The notes below the pieces were generated by a model, which saw only the letters and a program-made list of their open reading frames with translations, was not told the DNA's origin and did not search any database. From the NCBI GenBank assembly GCA_963565915.1, contig OY751485.1, positions 2,418,001 through 2,482,000 on the forward strand: a stretch of 64,000 nucleotides of DNA, in the 5' to 3' direction. This document shows, in pieces, positions 55,551 through 64,000 of this stretch. The position numbers were made by a program, and so were the translations under genes. Numbering within the stretch: the first letter of the stretch is position 1; each line of letters opens with the position of its first letter. This DNA is from Entoloma clypeatum (lineage: Eukaryota > Basidiomycota > Agaricomycetes > Agaricales > Entolomataceae).

Positions 55551-56539
55551 TCACGACTAAAGTGACCTGTTTTGTTACATCTGAAGCATGCATTGGCATT
55601 CTTGCCTTTGACACATGAAGTATCAATGTCCATTGCATTGGGGTCCCTTGTCGGCGGAGCGGATGCGGATGCGAGCGGAGCTGTACGCAGAGTGAATGGA
55701 ATGTAGGGGCGAGGGAATACTGAGGTGCCAGGTACTCTTGATCCGACAACATTGCGGAAGGCAGAGGTGTGGGTCGGAGCAGTGGCTTTGAAGGCTTTGT
55801 TGGCAATCCTATTGTCGTCATTGACTCGTGCTGCAGAGTACCACTCATCGGGGTTGTCATCTGCAGGTTGTCCGTGGGTCAGGGTGGCAATCTCGTTCTG
55901 AATGTCGGAACGGAGACCATGGCGGAATTTGAGTACAATGTTGGTATCCTCCTGATAGCCCGCTTTGTCAATGTAGTCTTTGAACTCGTCAATATAGGTC
56001 TCGACATCCCGTTGACCTTGATAATAGGATTCTCCTTCGAGGATCAGTCTCACGTCCTGTTCCTCATTCTTCGGAGTGAACTCCGCTGTAAAGACTGCAT
56101 GGAAGTCCACCCAAGTCCGATAAGGCGGAGCACCGGTCCTCCGCTCCTGTCGGATAATGCGATCCGCAAAGCGTGCTGCACGTCCACTCTTCATGAAAGA
56201 TAAAGCCCAATAAATTTTAGCGTGGTCGTCTGCGAACTGTTCCGGAGCCAGCCCCATAAACAATTCACAGGAGTTTAGAAAGGTCCAGCCATTTGTGCAC
56301 GATCCATCAAAGTCCGACGGATTGGCAGGTTTTGCTCGACGCACACCCGGATTGGCTGGAGTGAGTGGAGCGGGTATAATAGCGGGTGCGGGAGCAGGTG
56401 GGATAGGTGGCAGAGCTGGGGCAGGAATTGCGTTGAAGGCAAGGAGGAGTTGGTCAAGTTGAGTCGAGATATCAGTGAGAGTTTGACGTTGTTCCTGGAA
56501 CTCGTGCTCGAGCTGTTCAAGGCGATTGGGGTTGTCCAT
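55385..56539 (-). CDS. Gypsy element B Gag, right copy
   Basis: Identical 384-residue product to 52339-53493, on the minus strand. Probably the same element or its allele placed in reverse. Confidence 0.88.
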   Translation of the reverse strand: MDNPNRLEQLEHEFQEQRQTLTDISTQLDQLLLAFNAIPAPALPPIPPAPAPAIIPAPLTPANPGVRRAKPANPSDFDGSCTNGWTFLNSCELFMGLAPEQFADDHAKIYWALSFMKSGRAARFADRIIRQERRTGAPPYRTWVDFHAVFTAEFTPKNEEQDVRLILEGESYYQGQRDVETYIDEFKDYIDKAGYQEDTNIVLKFRHGLRSDIQNEIATLTHGQPADDNPDEWYSAARVNDDNRIANKAFKATAPTHTSAFRNVVGSRVPGTSVFPRPYIPFTLRTAPLASASAPPTRDPNAMDIDTSCVKGKNANACFRCNKTGHFSRECPLCFDICFMTTEEQDKFVMEQLVVKDTAEGNSVLPTESAESEEGQEDFPPHSK

Positions 56540-56690
56540 TACTATGTGCAGAGCAGAATCACCAGTTACAGAGAGGAACTGGAAGGGGTGTGAGATGTAT
56601 CGGAGTCAGACGCGGACGAAGCTGCTCCGAAGTGCGGAATCATGACAATGATGCAATGGGACCCGGTCCAATTAGAAGAGAACTTTCTAC

Positions 56691-57122
56691 TGTAAGGGGA
56701 CCTTACAATCCAAGACTCAAACTCAGATACTTGCAAGGGAGATCCGAAGTTTAGATTGAGCAGTCTGATAAGTAATACAACACACACCTTGCAAGGGAGA
56801 TCCAAAGAGAAAGTTCTAAGGATTCCCCTGCAAGCTAGCAAGATAAATAGTAAAATGAGATATGAAATAAGAGATAAAACAAGACGCATGAATGATGAGC
56901 AATGATCGGGAGTAGTGATGAAGGATGAATGGAAACAAGATGAATGATAGTACCTGCGATCCGACGTGCGGAGTAGTGGATGGGGGTGGAGTCGTCGGAT
57001 GCGGAGAGGCAGATAAGATGTCGGAGACAGCGGATACGATCGGAGGACGTTGGAGATGGTGGAATAGAAAGGAAAGGAAGAAAGGAAAGGAAAAGTAAAA
57101 AGTGAAAGTGGTTGCCCTTACA
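56691..57122 (-). repeat. LTR of element B, right copy
   Basis: Mirror of 51756-52187, with the 3' internal fragment following at 57123-57197. Confidence 0.88.
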
Positions 57123-57237
57123 TCACCCCCCCTTCAAGGCATGGTGTCTCAACATGTCAGGCGAAACAAGTTGAATATTGCGGAGCTCCCAGATGACCAG
57201 ACCCGGTTCGTGGGGTCCAGAACTGGACCGCGGCCAG

Positions 57238-58178
57238 TCTAGTCAACGCGCAATGCTTAGCGCAGGTAGGGGGCAGCGAGGAGAGAGGCAGTGTGCCTAT
57301 GGGCATGATAATGGCCGTTGGGGGGACACAAGAGAGGCGGGCATTGGACGTGAGTTGAGGCCGTGTGGAGGGCGTTGGGCGCCAGAGATGGCCATGGTGG
57401 GTAAGAGGGGGCTGTTGGGTGTAGGAGGCAGCCAGTGGGCATGGTAGGCGGCCGTTGGACACCAGTGGAGGCAGCGTAGGGGCGTGGGGTACCAGAGACA
57501 GGCATAAGACATGGCTGTTGGGGGGGGGGGGCACGAGAGATGCGGGCATTGGACATGAGTTAAGGCTGTGTGGAGGGCGTTGGACACCAGAGACGGCCAT
57601 TGGAGCTAAGAGGGTGTTGGGTGTAGGAGGCAGCCTGTGGGCACGATAACGGCCGTTGGGGGGACACAAGAGAGGCGGGCATTGGACATGAGTTGAGGCT
57701 GCGGGGAGGGCATTGGGTGCCAGAGACGGCCATTGGGGTGGAACACGAGAGAGGTGGGTGTTGGACGCGAGTTGAGGCCGTGTGGAGAGTGTTGGGTGGC
57801 AGAGACAGCCATTGGGGGTAAGAGGGGGCTGTTGGGTGTAGGAGGCAGTCAGTGGGCATGATAGGCAGCCGTTGGGCATGAGTGGAGGCAGCCAGTGGGC
57901 ATGATAGGCAGCCGTTGGGCATGAGTGGAGGCAGCATAGGGGTGTTGGGTACCAGAGACAGCCATTGGGGGTAAGAGGGGGCCATTGGGCATGATGGGCA
58001 GCCATCTGGCATGGATGGTGGCCATTGGCAGTGGTTGGGGTTTAGAAGCTGTTAGTAAGGTGGAAACAGGGAGGAGAGGAGGGGGAGGGGAAGCAGGGCA
58101 TAGTTGGAAATTGGGGCTTACCGGAGTGGGTGCTTGCAGTTGTTGACATGGCAGTGGTGATGTTGAAGTTGAAAACAT
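57238..58178 (-). repeat. Minisatellite, right copy and its unique 5' part
   Basis: 57238-57857 mirrors the left array. From 57858 to about 58020 further units follow. 58020-58178 (minus) reads like a start: an ATG, MSTTASTHS, then a GTAAGC splice-donor-like site at about 58120. One minus-strand frame stays open over 280 codons purely from the repeat. No known protein. Confidence 0.5.
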
Positions 58179-58302
58179 TGAAACATTAAAACACCAAGTC
58201 CAAAACCATGTGATTGTAACATGTCATGCATGTCACATGACAGTTGGACTTTGCATTTCGAACCGAAACCTTCCAAGTCTCACTACCCCAGCGACACTGC
58301 TG

Positions 58303-58512
58303 CACCATGTCCAACAACGACCAGCACCTCACTGTGCCCTGCTTCACCCCTCCTCCTACCATTTCCACTCTACTAACGGGTTCTCAACCCCACCAGGTCC
58401 CATTTGCCAAATGCCACTGCAGTTGGGCTGCAACCCATCATCTCACACCCAACACCCTCTACACTGCCTCCACTCGTGCCCAACGGCCGCCTATCGTGCC
58501 CACCAGCTGCCT
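58303..58512 (+). repeat. Second member of the minisatellite family, divergent
   Basis: Begins with an ATG (MSNNDQHLTVPC), then ATTTCCACTCTACTAACGG and the units CACTGCCTCCACTCGTGCCCAACGGC in split form. It faces away from the array at 57238-58178 across about 125 bp. Cut by the LTR at 58513. Confidence 0.45.
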
Positions 58513-58696
58513 TGTAACAGTTTTACCTGTTACAACTCCTCTTCAGTCCACCTAGCACCACACAGAGCTTGACCAATATATATGGTGCTACTGAGGATAC
58601 ATGAGAGTGAACGAAAAAGAGGATCTGTGACATCATGTCACAGTACCATATATGTATGAAATGTGACCCCTCCAGCCTGTAATAATCTCCGTAACA
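58513..58696 (-). repeat. Copia-like LTR, 184 bp
   Basis: Ends TGTAACAG..CCGTAACA. In minus orientation a purine tract (CTCAAAGGGGGGTA) directly precedes it, so it is the 3' LTR of an element extending right. Contains perfect stems TGTAACAG/CTGTTACA (58513-58534) and CTGTGACA/TGTCACAG (58625-58643) and a TATATATGG. No TSD pair found. Confidence 0.6.
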
Positions 58697-59242
58697 TACC
58701 CCCCTTTGAGATTGCATCCAGCAATCTAATAAAGAAAGAAAAATTATGTACGAAGAGAGAAAGAAAAAAAATGGTGATAAAACAAGAGAACACTTTCTCT
58801 CATTGATTAACCCTGAATAGTATCCTACCACAAAATTAATATACAATTGGTGGGTTACTTTACCATGAAGACAAAAGGGTGTGGAGAACAGAATTCCTTC
58901 TGTCCTGATTTGGTGGACACTTCCACGCACGCATATAATTTTGTTCCACAGTGAAACAATTTTTAAGTCCGATTCTCTTGAGTGAAAATTATTGCTTGAG
59001 AAAAGTTTATGTGTTGTGAGCTCACTGAGCTCGCTAGTGTAGAAGCTCGTTGTACTCGCTTGGGATAGGTATATCCCCAGTACTGCCCCCTTTCAAAATT
59101 TCATTCCGGGTGGAGTATAGCTTCCCCCCCCTTCTAAGAAAAAGAGTGGAACACTGGTCCGAAAAAAAAACACAGGAAAAAAGATAGGTGCATGCAAGAC
59201 AAATATCTGCATGGGTACCCAATTTCCAAAGGTGGGCTTGCA
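58697..59242. other. AT-rich stretch right of LTR
   Basis: Presumed remnant of the copia-like element; minus frames (58523-58930, 59034-59243) show no recognised motif. Contains GGGATA-GGTA-TATCCC (59062-59077). Confidence 0.35.
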
Positions 59243-60910
59243 CTCCTTCATTGAAATTGAAGGAGCCGCGAGTGGACGCGGCTTCGCAAACTTTTGACGC
59301 ATGTCACGTGATACATGACACATCCGTTTATTGGTTTATTGTTGATTGATAAACAATTCAACAGTGCTCAACACCGTTCCATCACCATCGATGGGTGTTT
59401 GCTCGTTGATGCGTCTTGTCTCTTATGCCGATGCCTCACATCTGTCTTCTGCACATGAGAATGTGGAGACGTCCTCGTCCAACTCAATGGATGCACAGCA
59501 ATGACAACTTTCATCATTGCTTTCACCATCGGCTGCGTTTCGACACACCACGGCATATTGACAGAGGAATTTGAGTGCCGAGAATAACAGACAAGGGTCA
59601 TCTGCCATGGATACTACATCGGCAGACGGGGATCGTCCGCCGTGATGGGGACGTGCTGGATAGCATGTTCTGTTTTGGCCATGAAAGGTTTGTGGCCTTT
59701 TACTTTCATATTCGACGACAGCTATTCATGCCGTCATCTTCGGCTCATTGCTATGGATGTCAGGACATCCCTTTCGTGTCTACAACCCCTACATCACTGA
59801 TACCAACCGAGCGAGTTCCCTCACTCGGTACTCCTGCAAATCAGAGTTGACTGGGGGCGACAATGTTTTGTCGCCTACTTCTCATGTTGACGAACCCGCC
59901 ATGCCAGCGACGACGACATCCATACTGTCTCCAAGGCGAGGCAAGGTATGTCCTCGCCGTTTTGATTCTTTAGACAGTGTTTCAACGTCATCATACAGAT
60001 TCCAACACAACTACCAAACAAGTTCCCTCGTTCAGCACTTCATGTCAACTGAGGGCGACGATGTGTCGTCACCCGCGAATTCTGGCAGGTCCAACGACCC
60101 TACCATGCTGAACGAACAACATTCATCATTTGTTGCCGTTGTATCGACGCAGGCAAGCGAGTATCGCCTGTCACATGGGGAGTGTGCTGATGAGCACATT
60201 TGGGTTCGGCGACGAAGGTTCGTCGCCCCTTTCCTTCCCAATTCGATGACAGCTGTTCATGCCATCGTCTTCGACTATGGATAACAGGCCATCCATACCA
60301 CCTTGATACAACCCACATCGATAGCAACCAAGCGAGTTCCCTCGCTCGATACTCCCATGAATCGGAGGTGACTGCGTCTTGCCCACGACTCCGTGAAGCC
60401 CAACGACCCCGCCATGCCAACTTTTCGCAGGCGAAGATTGTCTGCGCCAATGAGTGCGTGCTGGCGAGCACATTTCTGGTCATGGTGATGAAGGTTCATC
60501 GCCCAGCTCCTCCCCAAGTCGACGGCAACACCACCTGCTGTCGCTAACTAACCCTCTTCCTGGGCGACATCAAACGTCGTCCTTTCAAGTCCCATTGCCG
60601 CCTGAAGATGACAACACTGGTCAGAGATGAGCTGACTAGCTCGTCTCTTTTAGAGGATGCAGGCGAGTCTTGCCTGAAACAAAGGAAGAGACGAAGTTTG
60701 TCACTTCGTTTCTCGCGGATCACTGTGATGGTGTTGTACACCGCCATCTGTTTTCTGCTATTTCTTTTGGAACTGCGGACTTTTGTAGTTCTCATAGTAT
60801 CTATTATTCCTTGCAGGGGCTTTCCTGCAAGGCTACCATGACTCAAGTACTGATGCTTGCTGTCTGGGATGACAACATCATTGTCCTCTATACCTCGCCT
60901 TCAGGCAAGG
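59243..60910. repeat. Hairpin-dense tract with ~0.53-kb degenerate repeat
   Basis: At least 15 short inverted repeats with small loops. Perfect examples: 59243-59265 (8 bp), 59264-59283 (7), 59497-59521 (8), 59856-59875 (8), 59935-59958 (7), 60183-60198 (6), 60208-60227 (9, loop GG), 60331-60346 (6), 60809-60832 (9). With one wobble or mismatch: 60054-60073, 60484-60503, 60623-60648 (11), 60687-60713 (11), 60893-60910. A loose direct repeat relates 59684-59830 to 60207-60347 and, shorter, to 60480-60520. No protein family is recognised in any frame. Confidence 0.75.
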
Positions 60911-60930
60911 CTCTCTACCATCTCCACATA

Positions 60931-61963
60931 CAGTGACTCAAAAAATTGATTCAATGTTTGACACTTTTTGAATATCTGTTGAATAACTTTGGATCTGATA
61001 TGAGCAACACCAAGTTGTTGGTATATGAAAGGAAGCATTTGATCAGGGCCATCCATAAAAAAAACATTTATGTAATTTCAATTAGTATCCATGGAGATAT
61101 GATCAGTTTAAAACAGGAACCCATTGAATCAATTATTTGAGGGGGTATCAGAAATATCAGAATCTGATGCTCCACTGATTCTATAGCAACCAATGAGTGG
61201 CAAATAGTTGCTATAGTGATGCTATCTTTGATTGGACCTGGAATGAAGGTATTTAAGTGGTCCAAATGCCCTCAGGATGTTTCAAATCCAACATGCACCC
61301 TATCTTCTCTGCTCAGAAGGAAAAAATCCTTTCTCTGGCCTCCAATGGTCATTCCACTTGCTCTATTGCATCTAGCCTGGGTATCAGTCAGCCTACTGTA
61401 TCCAGAGTGCTCCAAAACCTCCTTCCCCATTGCCAAATTCCCTCTGCTGGTCATCCTTCCAAGCTTTCCACTACTGCCCAACATGCCGTGATCCGACAAA
61501 TTACAACTGGAAAGACTACCAATGCTGTGGAGGCCACCAACCACATCAATACCATCATTCCCAGCCCTGTCTCCTCACAAACCATCAGAAATCTCCTCAA
61601 AAGAAATGAGTTCAAGGCAGTAACAAAGAAGAAAAAACCATATCTCAAACCAGCACACTGCAAGCAATGATTGGCTTTTGCTCTGAAGCATGAGGAGTGG
61701 ACTGTAGAGGACTGGAAGAGGGTTATTTGGTCAGATAAAACAAAAATCAACAGATTTGGGTCAGATGGGAAGCAGTGGATTTGGAAAAAGAAGGGAGAGG
61801 GGTTGATTGAAAGAGAAGTTGAGGGAACAGTGAAGTTTGGAGGTGGAAACATCATTGTATGGGATGGAATGGAGTTGGGCAACTTGCAGAGGTTGAGGGG
61901 AGGATGGATGGTGATCAGTATGTGGCCATTTTGCAGTACTTTACAGTCCCCCACATCCTCCAG
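60931..61963 (+). mobile_element. Tc1/mariner element, 3' truncated
   Basis: Left end CAGTGACTCAAAAAATTG at 60931, directly after a TA dinucleotide (60929-60930), fits a Tc1-type terminal repeat and target. The transposase follows. The sequence changes to GGAATCC-type repeats at about 61964 and no matching right end is seen in the window. Confidence 0.7.
61266..61963 (+). pseudogene. Tc1-type transposase, broken
   Basis: First ATG 61266. N-terminal helix-turn-helix (ILSLASNGHSTCSIASSLG, ISQPTVSRVLQNLLPH), second DNA-binding region with TIRNLLKRNEFKAVTKKKKP, in-frame TGA at 61668-61670, then the DDE_3 start EEWTVEDWKRVIWSDKTKIN with its first catalytic Asp, then a +1/-1 slip after GGGNIIVW (continuation in another frame: VGQLAEVEGRMDGDQYVAIL). 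The second and third acidic residues are absent, so it is dead. Confidence 0.82.
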
Positions 61964-62110
61964 CGGAATCCTGGCAGAATCTTAAATTCCGACAGGATTC
62001 CAAAAGGAACCCAAAATTCTGCCAGGATTTCCATCGGAATCCTCTGAGAATTCAAAGATTCTGATAGGAATCCTGAGGAATCAGAGGAGTTCTACAATTC
62101 CTGAAAAGAA
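61964..62110. repeat. GGAATCC-type hairpin repeat, copy 1
   Basis: Alternating GGAATCC, GGATTCC, GATTCTGATAGGAAT and CAGAATTC words in both orientations. Shares words with 63305-63490, for example GGAATCCTGGCAGAAT at 61964 and about 63419. Confidence 0.6.
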
Positions 62111-62399
62111 TCCGTTGGTGATCTGATGGCAGTAATTGTTATTCTTATTCACTCCTTTTAGTAGCTTCAATTGTATTCAATTAATTTTATATAATACAAA
62201 CTAAACAAACAATAACCCCCCCCTCCTCATTTGTTAAGGCAAGGGGGCATGCAAAGCATTGAGAGGACAGCGAGGACCATGAGAAGTACATAAAATAAAT
62301 TGATTACCCCGCATAAGGTGGGCGAGACATGATATATACAAAGTACAAAAAATAACCCCCCACATAAGGCGGGGGGCGGTATGAGGCAAGGGGATAAGG
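62111..62399. other. AT-rich then C/G-run stretch, no gene
   Basis: Contains C7 at 62216 and the paired words CCCCGCATAAGGTGGG and CCCCCACATAAGGCGGGG (62308-62370). No supported gene. Confidence 0.35.
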
Positions 62400-63240
62400 T
62401 AGGGGAGGGTAGGATCGGGAACGCGGCGCGCGTCAATGGGGCTAGGGCTCTGGTGGCGTCAGAGCATGGGGCGCAGATTTGCATGGCAACAGGCCCCGTT
62501 TGGGGCAACTAGCAGCCATTGGGCACATGTGGAGGCAAGAGCCCATTGTTACGGGTGACTGGTGGCTGTTGGGCATGAGTAGACGCTGTTGGGCATGAAG
62601 GGGGGTGGTCAGCTACTGGGGCAGCTAGGGTGAGTTGGGCTTACCGGGGGGTTCCCTTTCCAACTCATCATGTTGCGTCCGATGTGGCACTGGTTGAGGG
62701 GGGGCGAGAGGACATCGCGGTTGGGGGCTTTGTGCACGAGCGGTGGCTGTGGTGAAGGCGGGTGGTGATGTGGCATGCAGGTGCTGGCGTCGTGGGCCCC
62801 AGTGTGGATATGGGGGGTAGTCTGTCATTGCGGGGTGGCTGGGGGGGATCCCTTTCTGCTTCGTCGGGCAGTGGTGGCGAGGGGTTGAGAGGCGGGGATG
62901 GTGGGGCTTTGCGTACAATGGTGACCATGGTGGTGGCAAGGCGGGTGGTGACATGGCTGCACAGGGCTGTCAGGTGGCTGTCCCAGGGTCTGGATGTGGC
63001 GCTGGGGCTAATAACGTGGCACCCCAACGCCCCCGGCATGGACAGGGCGGTGGTTAGTCATTGGCGTTCGGCTGGGGTGGGGGCCCTGGGGTCCCCATTT
63101 GTCTTGACAGCAGTGGCTGCGGTGGAGGCTGCAGGGTCGCGGCATCCGTGGAGGCGGCAAGGAGCAGGGGGTGGCAAGCGAGAGGCGAGAGTGGTGGTGG
63201 CGGGAGGACAAGATGGTCATTAGCCATCACAATGTGACAA
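62400..63240. repeat. GC-rich degenerate repeat region
   Basis: Words such as GGTGGTGATGTGGCATGCAGG and GTGGTGACATGGCTGCAC (in part), GGGGGATCCCTTTC and GGGGGTTCCCTTTC recur about every 180-230 bp, and 62500-62600 contains CATTGGGCACATGTGGAGGC and TGTTGGGCATGAGTAGACG as in the minisatellite at 57850-58010. Long open frames on both strands (62762-63223 plus; 62668-63039 minus) follow from base composition. No known protein. Confidence 0.45.
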
Positions 63241-63304
63241 AACTGATCAACATTTGGAAGTTGCCAAATGTCGACCACCTAGGTCACCTGACCCTGTTAT
63301 TGAA

Positions 63305-63490
63305 CTTTGGTATTCCTGGGCAGGAATTCCTGCAGAATTCCTCCCAGGATTGTCACCATTCCTATCAAGGATTCTGATAGGAATTTCATTCCTTTTGGAT
63401 TCTTGGAGGAATCCTAGCGGAATCCTGGCAGAATTTTACAGCAATTCTCACTCAAATATATGGCAAAAATTCCTGGAGGATTCTGCCAGA
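63305..63490. repeat. GGAATCC-type hairpin repeat, copy 2
   Basis: Holds a perfect 14-bp palindrome GCAGGAATTCCTGC (63320-63333) inside CCTGGG..CCCAGG, and a 10-bp stem ATTCCTATCA/TGATAGGAAT (63358-63384). Confidence 0.65.
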
Positions 63491-63534
63491 GGACGTGGGG
63501 GAAAGTAAAGAACTCCATTGGAATCACTTTTGAA

Positions 63535-63756
63535 CTATTGGTCTTTCAGCTCTGCCACTGCCTCTAACTCTTCTCCAGTCCAGACTGGGGCCCCTTGGGG
63601 GACATTTGTCACATCCTGACCCTCAGGTTCCTCCTCTCCGTCGCTCTGTTGATCACAGTCCTCCGATTGATCAGCAAGTGAGCTGTCAGTCCTGTCATGA
63701 TCAATGTCACTGGAATCACTCTCCTCATCAATGATTGGGTCGTTCAACTGGGCCAT
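63535..63756 (-). CDS. Small acidic hypothetical protein
   Basis: 73 codons, ATG at 63756, strongly acidic (DEESDSSDIDHDRTDSS, EEEPEGQDVTN). No motif. It could be an exon of a larger unit continuing to 63778-63975 on the same strand. Low certainty; in this repeat-rich area it may belong to a transposon. Confidence 0.3.
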   Translation of the reverse strand: MAQLNDPIIDEESDSSDIDHDRTDSSLADQSEDCDQQSDGEEEPEGQDVTNVPQGAPVWTGEELEAVAELKDQ

Positions 63757-64000
63757 TTGTGGGGGGGTTTGTCCTTGTTAGGGGAAGGGGCTTGTCTGGT
63801 TGCCTGGCTCACCCTTCTTATACAGTTGTTTACCAAAGATCAGACCCAATTTGCTAGCCAATATATTTATTTTCCCATCCTGTCGATCACCCAGATCTCC
63901 ACCCCTCTCAAGATGCCAAATAGGTTCACGGTTGTTGACAAGCACAAGATTATCCATGTTGCAGAGAATGTACATTCAACACCCAAGGGTCCACGTGTAA
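63757..64000 (-). other. Window end; open minus frame
   Basis: A 65-codon frame (63975-63778) containing REPIWHLERGGDLGDRQDG has no recognised family. It may be joined with the acidic frame to its left. Confidence 0.25.

Larger units (their letters stand above)
54637..57857. repeat. Inverted repeat, right arm
   Basis: Reverse complement of 51021-54241. After 57857 the minisatellite continues here, whereas the left side switches to the LTR fragment 50844-51020. Confidence 0.92.

Noticed and set aside
62762..63223. 153-codon plus-strand frame in the GC-rich block
   Set aside because: The opposite strand is equally open, the text is Gly/Val/Trp-rich repeat, and no motif or intron structure supports a gene.
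1..64000. tRNA, rRNA or riboswitch genes
   Set aside because: I noticed no tRNA box A/B pair or rRNA-like block by eye; a tRNAscan or Rfam run could still find one.

Overview
The window reads as nuclear DNA of a basidiomycete, most likely an agaricomycete. Host genes are dense, cut by many introns of about 42-65 bp, and include a fungus-type translation elongation factor 3. The retroelements are chromodomain-bearing Ty3/gypsy and Ty1/copia types common in mushroom genomes. The species cannot be named from sequence alone.

Region 1 (1-23,094) is a host gene block: RRP12 5' part (-), an ER glycerol-3-phosphate acyltransferase (+), EF-3 (+), a homeodomain factor (-), an NDR-type AGC kinase with an N-terminal CRIB motif (+), mitochondrial BolA (-) and NAA50-type acetyltransferase (+) sharing a 32-bp start-to-start gap, a C2H2 regulator (-), DNA ligase I with a PIP box (+) and a cell-wall-integrity type MAPKK (+). 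The ORFs assemble into full proteins once short introns are removed; three of those introns look like GC-AG introns.

Region 2 (16,816-30,653) contains the ligase-MAPKK segment twice as direct copies of 6,819 bp on the two sides of a 200-N gap (offset 7,019). I see no difference between them, so this is probably an unmerged contig overlap, not a real duplication. The second copy runs into a 795-bp hAT-like non-autonomous element with 8-bp target duplications.

Region 3 (31,641-49,107) is a nest: a degraded hAT transposase gene (-) is split by a 12.5-kb Ty3/gypsy element (31,991-44,500, 5-bp TSD TCAGC), whose 5' end is occupied by a Ty1/copia element in the opposite orientation. Between pol and the 3' LTR the gypsy element carries a two-exon antisense gene. 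Splicing its intron brings together six cysteines in Zn(II)2Cys6 spacing. I consider this the most interesting item in the window.

Region 4 (49,108-58,200) holds pieces of a second chromodomain gypsy family with 432-438 bp LTRs and a long protein-like minisatellite. It includes a 3.2-kb inverted repeat around the second 200-N gap, again probably an assembly product but with at least two base differences between arms.

Region 5 (58,200-64,000) is repeat-rich: a copia-like LTR, a 1.7-kb tract packed with short hairpins (some with compensatory changes between copies), a truncated Tc1/mariner transposase, and GC-rich and GGAATCC-type repeats. Across the window 8 of 9 in-frame stops in transposon genes are TGA, and one gypsy reverse transcriptase has lost a catalytic Asp by a change that fits CpG decay.
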